Positions 34,927-35,036 of a stretch of DNA of 35,036 nucleotides are shown piece by piece. Under the pieces are notes generated by a model, which saw only the letters and a program-made list of their open reading frames with translations, ran no database searches and was not told the origin of the DNA. Numbering within the stretch: position 1 is the stretch's first letter; each line of letters opens with the position of its first letter. The stretch is from assembly GCF_039539445.1 (NCBI RefSeq), contig NZ_BAABDD010000039.1, forward strand, positions 1-35,036. Direction: 5' to 3'. The position numbers and the translations under genes were made by a program. Source of the DNA: Salinactinospora qingdaonensis. GTDB lineage: Bacteria > Actinomycetota > Actinomycetes > Streptosporangiales > Streptosporangiaceae.

Positions 34927-35036
34927 ATGCAGCTTCGGTACAGCTTCCGTCTGTACCCGAACGGTCCCCAGCGCGCCGCGCTGGCGCGGGCCTTTGGGTG
35001 TGCGCGGGTGGTCTACGTGCGACACGAGGTCGCACC
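34927..35036 (+). CDS. tnpB: TnpB (IS605 OrfB), first residues only
   Basis: MQLRYSFRLYPNGPQRAALA and RAFGCARVVY are the standard N-terminus of IS605-type TnpB, an RNA-guided nuclease ancestral to Cas12. After Tyr30 the usual N-D pair is missing and VRHEVA follows, which suggests a small deletion or substitution. The window ends here, so integrity cannot be judged. Confidence 0.8.
   Translation, partial: MQLRYSFRLYPNGPQRAALARAFGCARVVYVRHEVA

Larger units (their letters stand above)
34404..35036. mobile_element. Decayed IS200/IS605-family element, running past the window end
   Basis: The element has a frameshifted tnpA on the minus strand and the start of tnpB on the plus strand, the divergent IS605 layout. 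Two small hairpins near its left end could be the sub-terminal palindromes used by HUH transposases: 34399-34412 (cgccg-ttta-cggcg) and 34457-34472 (accgcc-gtta-ggcggt). The left boundary is not certain. It must lie between the DUF397 remnant and the second hairpin, about 34404-34460. Confidence 0.75.

Overview
The window is a chromosomal segment of a high-GC actinomycete. The signs are strongly G/C-ending codons, GTG/TTG starts, Asp23/Gls24–AmaP–DUF6286 proteins, a PknB-type kinase, DUF3618 and DUF397 proteins, and a lon gene with an HspR-type (HAIR) operator. A member of Streptosporangiales/Nocardiopsaceae is the best guess; this is inferred from gene families, not from a phylogeny.

Left part (1-9.4 kb): the 3' part of a 5S rRNA and its terminator end an rRNA operon. 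A lower-GC stretch with a possible gene remnant follows, then a pair of M16 zinc-peptidase-like genes (one catalytic, one without HxxEH), a tail-anchored Ser/Thr kinase preceded by a 7-codon mini-ORF, and a tRNA on the minus strand with a leucine UAG anticodon but a short class I body. Next come a hairpin-rich intergenic block, a BCP peroxiredoxin (minus), a CDP-alcohol phosphatidyltransferase, a DUF3618 membrane protein and purU.

Middle (9.4-18.4 kb): a seven-gene envelope-stress-type cluster holds three Asp23/Gls24-like proteins, a mini protein with a J-domain-like HPD segment, a DUF2273-like protein, a DUF6286-like protein and AmaP. SigB-like promoter matches lie upstream. Then come a HAD hydrolase (minus), a FhuF-like 2Fe-2S protein whose start abuts an IdeR/DmdR-like iron box, and a minus-strand glycine/one-carbon operon gcvT-gcvH-glyA under a tandem glycine riboswitch. 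With purU, this part of the window is rich in one-carbon metabolism.

Right part (18.7-31 kb): a type I DAHP synthase, about 1 kb without a convincing gene, prolyl aminopeptidase, a ferredoxin-reductase-type FAD enzyme, a DEDDh exonuclease with a C-terminal membrane segment and a small two-helix membrane protein. A three-gene signalling operon follows (REC-PP2C phosphatase, CHASE3 histidine kinase, single-domain response regulator), then a low-molecular-weight tyrosine phosphatase coupled to a fructosamine-kinase-like gene.

End (31-35 kb): lon behind a HAIR operator, a MazG-like pyrophosphohydrolase (COG4997 type), and a decayed IS200/IS605-family element (frameshifted tnpA, start of a divergent tnpB). 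The element abuts, and probably interrupted, a DUF397 gene whose 3' end remains. Most convergent gene pairs are separated by strong G/C hairpins that look like bidirectional terminators.
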